Positions 1 through 11,810 are shown, counted from the first letter of the stretch. The stretch: DNA of 64,000 bases from Paracentrotus lividus (GCA_940671915.1 CALNVZ010003433.1:48011332-48075331); one strand, 5' to 3'. Translations and numbers: made by a program. The notes: generated by a model not told the origin, from the sequence alone.

Positions 1-269
1 CCCCCCCCCCAGTCTTTGTGTGTGTCAAAATAGCCCAGTCTCTTTATTAATACCCTTTTCAGACTGCTATTTCTTAACCCCGTACTATCCTTAACCCCAT
101 ACTATCCTTAACCCCATACTATCTTTTTTTGCTTTCAGACTGTGTTTCTTAACCCCATACTATTTGCGTAGCCGGGTTTAAGAAATTCAATGCTTTTCAC
201 ACTAGGTATTCCTTAACCCCATACTATTTGCTGGATCATGAATATTAATGATTTCATTCTATTTCTTGC

Positions 270-700
270 ATGTTCTTCATTGTTTTTCTCTCTTTCCTTA
301 TGTTATTCTATGTTTTCTATCTTTCCTTTTGTTATTCATTGTTTTTCTCTTTTTCCTTATGTAATTCCTTGTTTTTTCTTTTTTCCTTATATTATTCTTG
401 TTTTTTCTCTTTTTACTTATAAATGTTATTCCTTGTTTTTCTATCTTTCATTATGTTATTCATTGTTTTTTTTTCCCTCTTTTTCCTTATGTTATTCATC
501 GTTTTTCTCTTCTTCCTTATGTTATTCATTGTTTTTCTCTTTTTCCTTATGTTATTTATTGTTTTTCTCTTTGTCCTTTATGTTATTTCTTGTTTTTCTA
601 TCTTTCCTTATGTTATTCATTGTTTTATCTTTCTTTCCTTATGTTATTCATTGTTTTTCTCTCTTTCCTTATGTTATTCATTGTTTTTCTCTTGTGTTAT
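270..700. repeat. Pyrimidine-rich minisatellite inside the TA element
   Basis: About 14 tandem units of roughly 29-32 bases resembling TTTTTCTCTTTTCCTTATG followed by TTATTCATTG. Unit length is not a multiple of three throughout, so all three forward frames stay open by composition and yield Phe/Leu/Ser/Tyr-rich spurious reading frames. No gene is inferred here. Confidence 0.85.
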
Positions 701-772
701 CAAGTTTACGAATAATTATGCATATTCATGACAACATTTTCATTGATTGGCTAATGCTTAGCCCCGCTTTTC

Positions 773-938
773 CTTAGCACGGTTTGGTTTCAGACTGCAA
801 CTCTTAGCACCGCAATTGCCCGGCTAACTCCGCAATTACCCGGCTAACCCTGCTTTTTAGCAGGGCCAGATAGTACCGTACTATTTACCGTGCTAGCCTA
901 CTTTGGTAAAACGCAGTCTGAAACCGAAGCGTGCTAAG
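773..938. repeat. Nested inverted repeat inside the TA element
   Basis: CTTAGCACGGTTTGGTTTCA at 773 is the imperfect reverse complement of the sequence ending GCGTGCTAAG at 938 (arms about 27 bases, 773-799 and 912-938). Both arms also contain the CAGACTG word of the outer ends, so this may be an older element of the same family nested inside, or a subterminal repeat. Confidence 0.55.
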
Positions 939-939
939 C

Positions 940-1002
940 TTAACCCCAGGAAATAGGTGGTACTAAGGCCCCCCCTTAGCACCACCTATTTCCTGGGGTT
1001 AA
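940..1002. repeat. Perfect 22 bp hairpin at the right end of the TA element
   Basis: Arms 940-961 and 981-1002 (TTAACCCCAGGAAATAGGTG and its complement) flank a short C-rich loop. They repeat the TTAACCCC word found near the left end of the element. Confidence 0.7.
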
Positions 1003-1397
1003 GGATTTTAACTGCAGTCTGAAAAGGGTATTAGAGTGTTTGAGAAGAATTGTAACTCTAGATTGTTTAGATACACCATTTTGTATACAAATATTTATCA
1101 AATCACTCTTTGCTTCTCTCTGTGAATTTGGTACACTTTAAATTATGCCTGTATTTTTTGTATTTCATATCACCGATTCATTGAAGAGTTTCCACTTTAT
1201 TTTCCTAAATAATAAATGTACATGTACATATGATCATCATTTGCATTATATGATGCAGGCCTACATGTTCTGTTCATATTTTTCTTGTAAAATATGTTTT
1301 TATCTTTCTTTCTCCATTTGAAGATAATCAAGTTCCATGAACAATGTAATAGGTAGACTGCATGATTCCTTCGAGGAGTCTGTGACAAATAAATTGA

Positions 1398-1588
1398 GTG
1401 GCGTATCCAGGATTTGAAAATGGGGGGGGGGGGGGGGGGGGGGGGGTCGCAGCCCCAATATTTGAAAAAGGGGGTACAGATGAATTTTTTTCTAATTTTA
1501 ACATTCTGTACAGTCAATGAGTGATTTTAAAATAAATGGGTTGAGGGGGCACAGGCATGTTGCACCCCTGTCTCGATCCGTCGCTGAA
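1398..1588. mobile_element. Short GTGGCGTATCCAG-type repeat with poly-G
   Basis: AGTGGCGTATCCAGGATTTG at the left and CTCGATCCGTCGCTGA at the right are approximate inverted ends. A run of 25 G (1422-1446) lies just inside the left end. Related GTGGCGGATC ends occur at 31.39, 33.63 and 60.71 kb, so this looks like a decayed member of the same loose group of elements. Confidence 0.4.
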
Positions 1589-2518
1589 AATTTAACTAGG
1601 GTAGTACAGTGACTTCTAGTCAAAAATTAAAAAATGATAATTAGAGTCCGGGGCATTATCAAATCCCAGCATCTTGAATAGAAGGATCCTTCACATGTGG
1701 CGCATTGTCACGTATTTCCCTTGCGATTACAAATAAAAGTTGTTGTGAAGGATTCGTCATTGTGTGAACCCCAGATAATTACCTGCTAGCAGACTGTTTA
1801 ATGTAACTGATGCCTATTTACTTCGCCAAATAGAGAGTTTGGGTAAAAAAAAAAAATATCTGGAACATATATGTGATGAGCACATGCATTAAGATACAGG
1901 TACATGTAAGAATGATGACGTGATCTCTATCTCAATTTGTTTCCTTGTATTTTCATACTCATTCCTGTAGCTCTATTTTTTGCAAGACTATAATTATGCA
2001 GTTATTTTCTTCTTCTCCATTCTCTTAATCATCCTTCTTTTTTTTGTTTTTCTGTTTTGTTGACGTTCAGTTTTCTAATGTTCTGTTATTTTTTTATTAT
2101 GTTCTGTTGTTCAGATGTTTTAGCACAATATTTCTGGTTGAAAATGCATTTTACATAAATACAGCTTAGGAAATAATTATAAGACCAAATCATATTAAGC
2201 TCCTATGTTTTTTTCCAATATTTATTTTCCAAGCTGTATGTAAAAGAATTCTTGCCTTTCAAAAATATACTGAATACTTTGCTTATAGTATATTTGAATG
2301 AATTATCAAGGCCTACATGTAATATGTTTGCATTTGAATTTTCAATATCTTTTGCAACATAAAAATAATGTAGTTCTGATTTATTTGTCATTGTGAGCAT
2401 TCAGTACATAATTTTCATTTGAAGCTGTGAATTGTCTCAGGAACATCACAAGCAAAAATCTAGATCGCATCTTCTTATACTATAGGTAGATCTTGTCATG
2501 AGATTCTACCTGGTATAG
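1589..2518. other. AT-rich stretch, nothing identified
   Basis: No inverted ends, tandem structure or convincing exon is visible. Short open frames here are AT-rich and uninformative. Confidence 0.6.
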
Positions 2519-2983
2519 GGTGTGTTCAATGTCCAGTTTTAAATTTATACGCCAACATGAATCACGATACAAAACGCAATTGCAAAAAACAAACGCGATC
2601 AGCGGTGCACCGTTCAGTGTCAAAAATTTAAAGCTGATTATATTTCCATCGTCTCTAATTTCCCCGCTCTCAAAAATCAAACATCTTCTTCTTTTTTCAC
2701 TTGCAACGGAAGTTTCCATTGCGAGAGCACATGTAAACACGTTTGAAAACTCAATCCTGTTCAGTGTCGCATTTCATTGCAATCGCGATGCTCAAGCTGA
2801 TTGTGTTTCAAAACGCATCTTTTTCGGCGTTTAAATTTTCCTCCGAATCGAGATTTGAAACACATTTACTTTTACAACCGGGGATGGGGGACAATGAACA
2901 CACATTTTGTTTCTCTTCATATCAGCGTTTTGTATCATGATTCATGTTGGCGTATAAATTTGAAACTGGACATTGAACACACT
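2519..2983. mobile_element. MITE family A, copy 1
   Basis: Long inverted ends: TGTGTTCAATGTCCAGTTT at the left is matched by the complement of AAACTGGACATTGAACACA at the right, continuing into GCCAACATGAATCA. The flanks TATAG (2514-2518) and CATAG (2984-2988) look like a 5-base target duplication with one change. It is in the opposite orientation to the copy at 30.0 kb. An internal minus-strand frame is shared with that copy but is probably not a gene. Confidence 0.8.
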
Positions 2984-3249
2984 CATAGTTCCTTGTAAAT
3001 ATGAGTACGTAAAACCTCTGTTGACAGAAGAAAAGTGACCTCTTACTATTTATTTGTCCAGTCTGTTGACAAAGGCTTGACCATCACCATGATGTTATCC
3101 ATTCAGAAAGGTATTGACCATCAAATATCAAGGTGTGCGTAGGTGATGTTGCATTAGCTCCAGCTTGTGCTGTTTTCTCATGCTAGTGTTGCAGTTTTGC
3201 CTCATAATAGCATGCGGTGGCTGCACTAGCCTGAAACCTAAGCAGGTAT

Positions 3250-3780
3250 GATTTTTCTCCGCGGGTCCGCGGATTTCCGCGGATTTTGAAATTCTAAAAA
3301 AAAAAAAAATCTAAAATCTAAATTTTTTTGTTTTGTTTTTTGCATGTACATAGCGGAGGTGTTTTCATCGTCTATTCTGGAAATATTTGCCGCTCTCACT
3401 GGTGTAATTACAGTCTACATAAAATGAAGACTATTGATGATAATGATCCTTGTATAAAGGAAATAGACAAAGACAAGGGCAACAAATTCAAGTGCCAATT
3501 GTTAGATCACGACGTTGATTTGACGGAGTCGCTGCCAAAGAAATCGTGAATTTTCTATTCCTAAAATTGCAAAATTTTCTGTGGGAGGGGGAACCCCCTC
3601 CCGAACCCACCCCAGGAGATTAGGTTGCTACGCTCCCTCACTGTTTGCAGTTTTCCTCTTTTTTTTTTTAAATTCTCTGTTTCATGCCTGCCTAAGCCAA
3701 ATCCCACTGTGCACATATCTGGTTCATTTTTTTGCAAGCTTGAGATCAGGTCATGAAACTAAATCTCAAGATTCAGCTCT
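3250..3780. other. Repeat-like segment with a short coding-like frame
   Basis: The segment opens with CCGCGGATTTCCGCGGATT and an A/T run. A plus-strand frame from ATG 3424 to the stop at 3549 is rich in Lys/Asp and is preceded by TGTAATTACAG, a possible splice acceptor. It is followed by GGGGGAACCCCCTCCCGAAC, a G/C palindrome typical of dispersed repeats. I do not recognise the product and treat it as probable repeat sequence. Confidence 0.2.
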
Positions 3781-4220
3781 GCTAGTGCAGCATCAACAGG
3801 CGCTTAACTGATTTTTGGTTTTTACCCTAATCCACCTCAGTCCACCGGCAGCGCTTTCGAAATCGCTCGTTTTTATACAACTCGTATTCATGAGTTTGTG
3901 TGTTTGAATACGTAATGAGCAGCTTGTACCCCTGTCTTTGTGCGGTTATAATTCTGCATAGAAATGACTATTTGACATGAAATTTTCGGCATTAGCATTA
4001 TCATACTATCAAAATATATATTCCTTAATAAGAAAGAAAATATGTCTTTCAAAATAGTAGAAATTGTTGGATATATTTTGCGTTAAAATCCGTTTGGGAA
4101 TTTTTTGAATAACTAGCCACAAATACGCTTTATTTTCAATGATTCGACGAGAAAATAGGTTCATAATCTTCAGCAACTCTTCAGCTTTCCAAAAATACCC
4201 CAAACATGGTATTTCAAGAT

Positions 4221-4490
4221 TTATACCAGTCAGGAGCTAGCTAAATGTGCAGCAAATACAAAATTGCTTCAATAACTGCGATCTGATTGGCTGGTCTGAT
4301 TTTGAGTGGGATTTGATTGGTTGATGCGAATCTCACCACGCACCAAAGGTCACTGAGGGGTCAGGTAACGGCTCCCACGTGTTTCAAAATCCCCGCTCGC
4401 ATCAATCCTTGATTCAAGCAGCCAATCAGAAAGCCGCATTTTCTGAATTTTGGACTTGCTTTATATTTTGCTAGCTCCTGACTGGTATAA
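4221..4490. mobile_element. Palindromic MITE (TTATACCAGTCAGGAGCTAGC ends)
   Basis: A 21-base perfect inverted repeat, beginning TTATACCAGTCAGGAGC at 4221-4241, pairs with 4470-4490. The 270 bp element carries CCAATCA/TGATTGG words near both arms. TA or TTA duplication is possible, because the ends themselves begin TTATA. It has no coding capacity. Confidence 0.8.
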
Positions 4491-4894
4491 AAAGTAAAGG
4501 ATATTAAAAGTTACTACGTTTTGAAGCTAAGATTTCATTCTTTCCAAATATGTAATTTTCTTTTGGAATCAGGCAAAAATAACTACTTTTCTTGTCACTT
4601 ATACTGAACTGAATATAGGTTTTTGTTCCATATCTTTCACCAATACTTTTACAATATTCAGATATGATAAAATACCATTAAATGTGCATGATAGGTAGGT
4701 TTAGAATTTCTTCTTTCTGAATATGTTAGAATCAGGAAATTCAGTTCACAAAATCAAAATCTACAAGAGTTGCAAAATCTCAGTTTTAGCCCGCACAGCT
4801 CCGCACAGCTCCGCAAAATGCAGATAGAGGACTGAAATAGTTGTATAAATTTCGCACTCTTGGCTTATTATAGCTCACGCTGCCCGTGGACTGA

Positions 4895-5088
4895 CCTTGC
4901 AGCATGCTATTCTGCTCGCTCAAGCTATTGTGGCACCGCCTCATGAAAGTCACTGCTCCACCTGTCCATTTGTCCGAGATGTAAACACAATGAAGGCGTT
5001 AGACATATTAGGAACTATGTCAAATGATGCTGTGGTTGAGGAACAATTGTTAGCCCCAAAACATGAAGTTGTCCCTAGTTTTCCATAG
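4895..5088 (+). CDS. Possible exon, unknown product
   Basis: An open frame of about 63 codons follows GACCTTGCAG, an acceptable splice acceptor, and ends at TAG 5086. Composition is coding-like (Ala, Pro, Glu and His spread evenly, no low complexity) with a cluster of Cys/His near the middle. I do not recognise a domain. Open frames of this length are expected by chance many times in 64 kb of AT-rich DNA, so support is weak. Confidence 0.2.
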
Positions 5089-7190
5089 AGTAGGTCTACA
5101 AACTTTGTCTGAGGAATATTTTTTGTTCAAATTTGTCCAGGGTTCCTAATTTGAATAATCCACGGACAAAGCTTGTACATCATTTAACACAAGGTTCTGT
5201 GGAAAACAGACAAATATAGTCTAGGATTGAATTGTACTGCGTTAGTGTATTAGGGCCTTCATGTTTCGTAATTGTTGTTGTTGTGTGTTGTCATGACAAA
5301 TTTACTTTCAACATTGTAGGCTTACTTGTACACATACATATATGTATAGGCCTACAGGAAGAATGTAGATATTTGTGAGAAACACATTCTAACTAGCATT
5401 ATTTTGTTTATGTTTTGCATACAGAGTGTCAAAGGGAATTATGATGTTGCAGTATTATTTGGCCATGTTTTGAGTAGCACTGGAGTGTATACTCTTGACT
5501 TTTGTCATCAGTATGTGAGCTTTAAATGACAGGTATTTTGAGGTGAAAAGGGTCAGATTTGACGTCCTTATTAGGGGTTCACTTTGACAGTTTGGTGTAT
5601 AGTCTTTGCCCCCAGGCATCATTCTCTTGTTGCAGTGAACGCAGATCAGTGCTAAACTGCTATAATTTGTTGTTTCCATTCAACCTCCTCATTTAAAAGC
5701 CTACATGTATGATTATATTTCTTTGCAAAACTTCTTTTGAAATTGAATGGACGTCTGAAATGTGTATCCCTAATATTCTCATTTGATCATGAAAATGTTT
5801 TAACTCTGTGTCAAAATGTACAAATCGTCCTTCATTTAATATATTTCTTACATAATCTGAGATGTACTTCATGCATGTTTGTACTAAAAGTACATTTCTG
5901 TCACCACTAACTAGATTACAGCCTTCAGTTGTTTTTGTTGTTGTTGTTGTTGTTGTTTTTTTTTTGGGGGGGGCAGACGTGGATGCAGCTTTCGCTCTGA
6001 CAAAGGATTGGGCAGACCCAATTGTCAGGGGACAATAGTGACTCTATTATGTTTAGGCATGGGCCGATACAATCTTTTGAGTTAGCAGAGGCTGGATCTC
6101 CCTACTTGCAGGGGGGGGGGGGCATTTAACATGTGTACAAGACCTGTTAATGTTGGTGCATGTTGTTTGTACATTTTGTATCTAGTTTATTAAACAAGAA
6201 CCACTTAATTGCACCATTAACCTTTTCCAGTTTATACAGGCATGGGTGAAGATTGTGAGTTTTTCGCAGCAACGTAAATCTGCAACTTGGGCTCTCAGAG
6301 ACGTCTCCATGAAGAGGAAAAATTCCCAAAGACTTAAGCATTTTATTACCATGGATTTTGCAGCGACTCATGGGACGTTGCGGAGACTCGGGAGACATCT
6401 CCACAACTGTCTCAAATCCGTCTGAAATCCATCTCAAACCTGTCCCAAACTATTCCCAAATCCGTGTCATGGCAAGTGAGATACAACCAAAAGGGAAAGG
6501 GGGTATCCATGATGATGAGAAAGAGAGAGAGTGAGATAGATGGAGGTACATTGTAGACGGTTGCACAGAGACAGAAAGAGAGGGAGAAACAGAGATACAA
6601 AGAAGATTTATATCTAAAACATATCTATGTATTAAAGACAGGAAACATATGTCATATGTACTACATGTACATGGAGGATGTGTTCTGGGTAAATTGGAGT
6701 TTAGAAATTATACGTTTGATTTGTACAACTTTTGAAATTTCAACAATAAAAATCAATGATATTGCAACCCCAAAATAGTGTGGGCCTCTGTAAGCTCTTT
6801 TGTGTTACTATGGTGATAACCAAGGCTGTGAAATGGATTATGATCATTGGTGTGAATTTGTTGTTTCGCTCTATTTATTCCTAGGCTAAAGGTTTCAAGG
6901 AGTGGGTGTATGTTTGAAAACAACACATATTTCAGTTATTGTTATTTCCTTTTAAAGGTGTGCATATTTTATAATGCCTGCTTTTGTCTTTGTGTACATG
7001 GTGAGATAAATAGAATAGTGTTTTGTCAATAAAGTTCTTATTTTGTGTGCAAACGAAATGCATTATTTTGAGGATTTTCTAGTTCTTGTATCTTTCTCAA
7101 TCTTTGACACATATCTTATTTTTTAGGTATTTGTTTTGTTTATTGGGTAATAGTTTGATATGTGTACTCTATAAGAGTCCATCATCTTTA
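5089..7190. other. Non-coding stretch, mostly unremarkable
   Basis: Apart from the GTT microsatellite, a G run near 6110-6122 and a GAGA-rich patch near 6515-6600, nothing structured is seen. Around 6296-6470, GAGACGTCTCC and GAGACATCTCC words recur; GCGGAGACGTCTCCGC also occurs at 57.05 kb, so a dispersed repeat fragment is likely. Confidence 0.5.
5935..5957. repeat. (GTT)n microsatellite
   Basis: About eight GTT units followed by a T run and a G run. Confidence 0.85.
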
Positions 7191-7197
7191 TTCTCAT

Positions 7198-8010
7198 TAT
7201 CGACACCAACAGCAACATCATCACCACCATGCACCACCATCATCACAATTATTTTCATCATCAACAATTTCATCAACAACTTCATCATCAACATGACCTA
7301 CACCATCATCATCATCACCATCGCCATCATCATCATCATCATCATCACCATCACCATCACCATCACCATCATCATCATCATCATCTCACCATCACCATCA
7401 CCATCATCATCATCATCATCATCATCATCACCATTCATTCATCACCATCACCATCACCATCATTCATCACCCATCAACCATCACCATCACCATCACCATC
7501 ATCATTACCATCATCATTCATCATCACTACCAACATCTCCATCATCATCCCCATCATCATCATCATCATCATCACCATCACCACCACCATCACCATCATA
7601 ATCATCATCACATTATAATCATCGTCATCATCATCACCATCACCATCATCATCATCATCATCACCATCACCATCATCACCACCATCATCACCATAACCAT
7701 TCATCATTCACTACCAACATCACTATCATAATCATCACCATCATCATCACCATCATCACATCATCATCACCATCCCATCATCATCACCATCATCATCATC
7801 ATTCATCACCATCATCATCATCATCATCATTCATCATCATCATCATCATCACCATCATCATCACCATCATCACCATCATCATTCAGCATCACTACCAACA
7901 TCACCATCATAATCATCACCATCATCACTATGGTCATCATCATCATCATCATCATCATCACCACCACCAACATCAATCACCATCAACATCACCCTCATCA
8001 TCACCATCAT
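7198..8010. repeat. CAT/ATC trinucleotide microsatellite (~800 bp)
   Basis: Long imperfect arrays of CAT, CAC and ATC triplets, interrupted by CATTCATCA and ACTACCAACATC. The last phrase recurs near 7.53, 7.71 and 7.89 kb, giving a higher-order period of ~180 bp. Frames read His, Ile or Ser on the plus strand and Asp/Met/Val on the minus strand; these are composition artefacts, not proteins. Confidence 0.95.
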
Positions 8011-8210
8011 ACCCTGAACTTTTCCAGCTTATTTCTCCAATATTTACAAGTATCTCCTATTCTCTGTTGCTCATCTTTTTGGCCTTTGTCTCTGATTCTT
8101 ATTTCTCTTTTTGAAAGTCACAAAAGTTGGTGAAAGCTTCTGGTTTTAGTTTGGCAGTATCTTCTTTTTATTCTATACTCATCCTTATGTTTTAGTCTGT
8201 GGGTATGTTC

Positions 8211-8613
8211 ATGGTTGATTTTAGAACTTAAACAGGAACATGAATCATGATACAAAACGCAATTACAAAACACAGATGTAAAGAAAAACAAAAGTTTCGT
8301 TCATGGTTCCAATATCCATTCGTAAATATAAACATCTTTCAGATCTCCATCCTGAGGAAAATGTAAATGCCAAATAAAGGTGTGTTTTGAAAGACGATCA
8401 GCTTCGATTTTATAACCATCATGAACTTTGCGAATGCAGTAAACTCTGCTGAGAGTGGGGAATTAAAGACAATCCGTGTATTAAAATCAGCTTTAAAATT
8501 TGACCATGAACGGTGCACCGCTGATCATGTTTGAGTTCTATGTTTTGCAATTGATTTCAAATATTATGATTCATATTCCTGTATAAATTTTGAATTGGAC
8601 CATGAACACATCC
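8211..8613. mobile_element. MITE family A, copy 2 (divergent subfamily)
   Basis: Inverted ends GTATGTTCATGGTT and AATTGGACCATGAACACATC match the family A pattern with TTCATGGTCCA in place of TTCAATGTCCA. Inside are the same AACATGAATCATGATACAAA and GAACGGTGCACCGCTGATC blocks seen at 2.5 and 30.0 kb. A target duplication is not clear. Confidence 0.7.
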
Positions 8614-8819
8614 TTAGATGGTTCTACCATGGTTCTATATCTTTGGTGCCTGTCCATTTCTTGTTGACAATCATCTGTATCTTTCTCACGTCTCGTCCCT
8701 TTCCTATTTTATTCTCACGCCCTTTCCTTCCCGCTGTCTCTCTTTCTTTTCACCGTCATGACAGTTTCACCCTAAACTGGAGTTATCTTCCCTTTTTTTG
8801 TGTGCATTATCTCTTTTAG

Positions 8820-8983
8820 AGAGTGATATGTGTTACGCAGAACACTTAGGAGAGCTTGGATTACTGATTTATTGGGATCGATTTCTGTCTCAGTTAAAGA
8901 GGGTCTTCACAACAATTCATGAAAATGTAATAAATATATGTAATAAGAATTGGCAAGAGAAAGAGGCGTCACATATCCTTTAA
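8820..8983 (+). CDS. Possible 3' exon, unknown product
   Basis: A strong pyrimidine tract and TAG acceptor (TGCATTATCTCTTTTAG, AG at 8818-8819) precede a frame of about 54 codons ending at TAA 8981. The frame has mixed polar and hydrophobic residues and a C-terminal helix-like charged segment (Asn, Lys, Trp, Gln, Glu). No domain is recognised and no partner exon can be joined. Confidence 0.2.
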
Positions 8984-9337
8984 ATTTAAAAGTTGGCATG
9001 AATATTAAGCAATATTCTCTGTGTTAATATATAAATGCTATTTAAAAAATATATATAATTGTTCCTCTCTCCAATCTCTCTCTTTCTCTCTACCTCTAAC
9101 AAGGTAGAATAAATATAAAACTCAACATCTAACTGGGAATCAATAAATAAGTTGCCTTTTAATGAAATCAACAAAGAGTCAAATATAAAAGTTTCATTGT
9201 GTAATGATCACAAATTTACACTGTCCATAATGATTAAGTAGGCTAACCAATTACTCTATTATATGAAATATCATCTTTCCACCAGAAAAAAAGGAGACTA
9301 ATCCCACCCTTTCTTGACCCCTTTCGATAATTTTGAG

Positions 9338-9631
9338 ATGGCCAAGAGGGTCTTGAGGGGACTGGTATTAGAAGGCTCCATTCCGGTCAGGGGTCAAAAG
9401 TCAACTTATATGACCCAACGTAAACCAGGATTTCGGTTTCAACATTCTTATTTCTCTCATGGTATGGGTATTATTTTTCCTACGAAAGGGTTGAAAGAGG
9501 TGCGTAGGAATTTTATCCTGGAGTTGTATTTACTTGCTATGAGCACTCTCGGTTTACAGTGTGATTGTAGGCCTATAGAGTTGATTTCTTGCAATCGTTT
9601 GAATGCTATTGCTTGGATTTATATGGATTAA
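9338..9631 (+). CDS. Possible coding segment, unknown product
   Basis: ATG 9338 sits in a fair Kozak context (G at -3, G at +4) and opens about 97 codons to TAA 9629. The same frame is open upstream to 9302. The product would be basic, with aromatic residues and three Cys near the C-terminus (LQCDCRP, ISCNR), and without low complexity. It is the most coding-like frame in the first 16 kb, but several frames this long are expected by chance. It could also be a decayed transposon fragment. Confidence 0.25.
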   Translation: MAKRVLRGLVLEGSIPVRGQKSTYMTQRKPGFRFQHSYFSHGMGIIFPTKGLKEVRRNFILELYLLAMSTLGLQCDCRPIELISCNRLNAIAWIYMD

Positions 9632-9915
9632 TCACTATGTACTCTTGCATGGACTTAACTTAGTTTTGAAGTAGAAGATGTGTTGCTCTACAAGTACTGT
9701 AGGATACTTTTGATTTTGTTTTTAAAACTTTGGTTAGTTGTCAAGTGATGCTGTTTATTATGGTATAGGCCTATTGAGCAGCTTTTGGAGTTTACTTGCT
9801 GTATGTTACCAGGGATCTAAGATCTTATAACAATCCATGCTGTTACAAATACATAGTTGCCTACAAAATGTACTTGCCATTGTAGCTGTGCATGTATTGA
9901 TTTGTGCATTGTTAA

Positions 9916-10215
9916 CCCTTTAGCACCTAAACTGCCCGAGACCGCCCCTAGCTACATTGTAGCTCAGCTTACTTACTAAACCGCCCCAAACCGCCCCTGT
10001 CTTAAGCACGCTTTAGTCAAGGTTGTATCAAAAATATGTGATGAAACATGCCAATACTTCTTGTGGATTACCCAATGGATGTGTGCTGTCCGATTCTGCA
10101 CAAGAAAATATGTTTTAAGAGCTATTCTTAATGGAAAAACATGATTGAAACACAGCATTCCTTTCTGCTAGTGAGTAAACTGGCACTTTTCACACAGTTT
10201 CTAGGTGCTAAAGGG
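9916..10215. mobile_element. TTAA-flanked MITE (CCCTTTAGCACCTA ends)
   Basis: Ends CCCTTTAGCACCTA and TAGGTGCTAAAGGG are perfect inverted repeats flanked by TTAA on both sides (9912-9915 and 10216-10219). TTAA duplication with CCC ends is characteristic of piggyBac-type elements. GACCGCCCC and CCGCCCC repeats lie inside the left arm. Non-coding. Confidence 0.8.
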
Positions 10216-10278
10216 TTAATGTAAATATTGGCTGGATGTCGGGCCTACATGAACTGCTCTCTTGTTTTTGCCCATCAG

Positions 10279-10416
10279 AAAAATAGAATATTTTGCAGAG
10301 GAGGAGTGTATGAAAATATGGTCCCTAGCCATGTTAGTTACAGCGGAGACCTGGCTGGGCCATCTGACATATTCTGTGTTGAAAGGCTTCTTCATTTATA
10401 CTGCCACTTTGCATAA
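10279..10416 (+). CDS. Possible exon, unknown product
   Basis: TCTTGTTTTTGCCCATCAG (AG at 10277-10278) is a good acceptor. It is followed by a frame of 45 codons ending at TAA 10414, with a balanced composition. It lies just downstream of the TTAA MITE. The product is not recognised. Confidence 0.2.
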   Translation, partial: KNRIFCRGGVYENMVPSHVSYSGDLAGPSDIFCVERLLHLYCHFA

Positions 10417-10524
10417 CAAAGTTAAATAATTTGATATACATTATACAAACTACATGCTTATAATGATAACTATTCTCTTGTCTCCAAAATGACTCAAATA
10501 AATCATCTTTAATTCTCTTTTCAG

Positions 10525-10587
10525 ATAAACAATGTTACAAGATGATGTGTAGGTGAACCAACCAGCAATTGATCTTCACTCAAAGTG
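10525..10587 (+). other. Possible 63-base non-coding exon
   Basis: Near-consensus acceptor TTAATTCTCTTTTCAG and donor GTGAGTAAA bracket 63 bases that contain stops in all three frames. If spliced, this would be an untranslated or lncRNA exon. Confidence 0.25.
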
Positions 10588-10976
10588 GTGAGTAAAAACA
10601 CATCATTGTAGTTTCTTCTTCAGTTGGTGTTCTAATGAATAAAGTGTGGTATAAAAAATACCTGCACTTTTAACCAGTGGACTGACTGGGATTTGTTTAT
10701 ATTCCATGACTCAGGGGAAAATTCCTTTTAAATTATGTACCTTGGATTATAATAATTAAAACATGTACACGTAGTCGTGTCATCACCTAATTTCAAAGCA
10801 ATCATCTTAAGTCGTTAGATGAGGCGTCCATTTTTTAAGGCTTTCCAAAAAGATAGAGCGGGATAGCCTACATTTGATTCTTGACAAGGTTAGATAGGCA
10901 TTAAAACAACATTTAGGATCTGCCCCCAAAATGCCCAAATGAAATTGTAAATTTGTAAAAGAGCCCCTGATAATTG

Positions 10977-11211
10977 ATGCTACAGTCACACAGACACTTA
11001 CGTATAGATACGTTTGTGTTGTTGTAATCTTATTTCATCTTCTATTCTATCATTTCTTATGTATTTCATTGTTTTACTGGATGAACAAAATTATCAATAT
11101 TTCTACTGCTAACTATGACGGGTAAGCATCCGTGGGGATCCGAAGAAAAGAAAAGAATTTTTGGACGCAACCGGACGTAACTCAACGTAAGTGTCTGTGT
11201 GACTGTAGCAT
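10977..11211. mobile_element. Short MITE (ATGCTACAGTCACACAGACA ends)
   Basis: A perfect 27-base inverted repeat, 10977-11003 against 11185-11211, encloses 181 bases without coding capacity. No clear target duplication is visible outside the repeats. Confidence 0.8.
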
Positions 11212-11279
11212 TACCTTATTTTTATCATGGGGTTTAATGTGCATGTATAACATGATTCAACATTTTTTTATATACAGTC

Positions 11280-11810
11280 AGGCCTTCGAGTAGCCCCCTA
11301 AATAAAATTTTAATTCTCCCCAGGTAAGGGGAGAAGGGGTGGGGCAGTTAGAAGTTGGAAGATTCGTATCGTTCAAACGGCAAGCCTTAACTTGGAGTTA
11401 AGGCCTGTGTGAACGAACTCGGTGTTTATGTTCTCGAGGACAAGTCGGGGTTTATGTTCGTGATAGATCTTAGGGTTAAGGCTCGAAACTCAAGCGTTGG
11501 GTGGTCTCCGATCACACGTTTGACAGTGTGGACACGATGTTAACTTGGAGATAGTGTTCTCGAGGATAAGAGTGACCTCTTGTAATGGTTAAACTTCCAG
11601 TTCAGTTAAGCGACATAGCCGAATAGTATAGGGAAAAAAATAGCGCACGCTACATACAACTTGTACTTCCGGTCATCGAGCCTCTCACTTATCCTCGAGG
11701 ACAAGCACACCGTGTGAACCCGACTCGAGAACAAGCTGTCGGGGTTTAAATTCTTAGGGATACAATCCTCAAGGACTGAAACCCAGATGGTCCCGTGTGA
11801 ACATAGCTAT
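11280..11810. repeat. CTCGAG-rich repeat segment
   Basis: GTGTGAAC occurs three times, and TTCTCGAGGA or TCCTCGAGGA with A(C/T)AAG occurs three times. The copies at ~11.55 and ~11.69 kb are inverted relative to each other. This looks like a decayed inverted-repeat transposon, but clean ends cannot be set. Confidence 0.35.

Larger units (their letters stand above)
53..1028. mobile_element. TA-flanked inverted-repeat DNA element (~1 kb)
   Basis: The left end reads CCCTTTTCAGACTG and the right end is its reverse complement, CAGTCTGAAAAGGG. Both ends are flanked by TA (51-52 and 1029-1030), as expected for a transposon that duplicates a TA target. The interior has no transposase-like frame, only a minisatellite and nested inverted repeats, so it is non-autonomous. 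Runs of CTTAACCCCATACTATC are repeated four to five times near the left end. The family is not identified; TA duplication would fit mariner-like or ISL2EU-like elements. Confidence 0.65.

Noticed and set aside
238-777. Three long overlapping Phe/Ser/Leu-rich reading frames, one looking like a membrane protein
   Set aside because: All arise from the same ~29 bp pyrimidine-rich tandem repeat; composition keeps the frames open.
2480-2740. Minus-strand frame conserved with 30223-30534 as a possible small gene
   Set aside because: It lies within MITE family A, is interrupted in the other copies, and differences between the two copies do not clearly favour silent changes.
7086-7707. Long His-rich, Ile-rich and Ser-rich frames and an Asp/Met-rich minus-strand frame
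   Set aside because: Direct translations of a CAT/ATC microsatellite.
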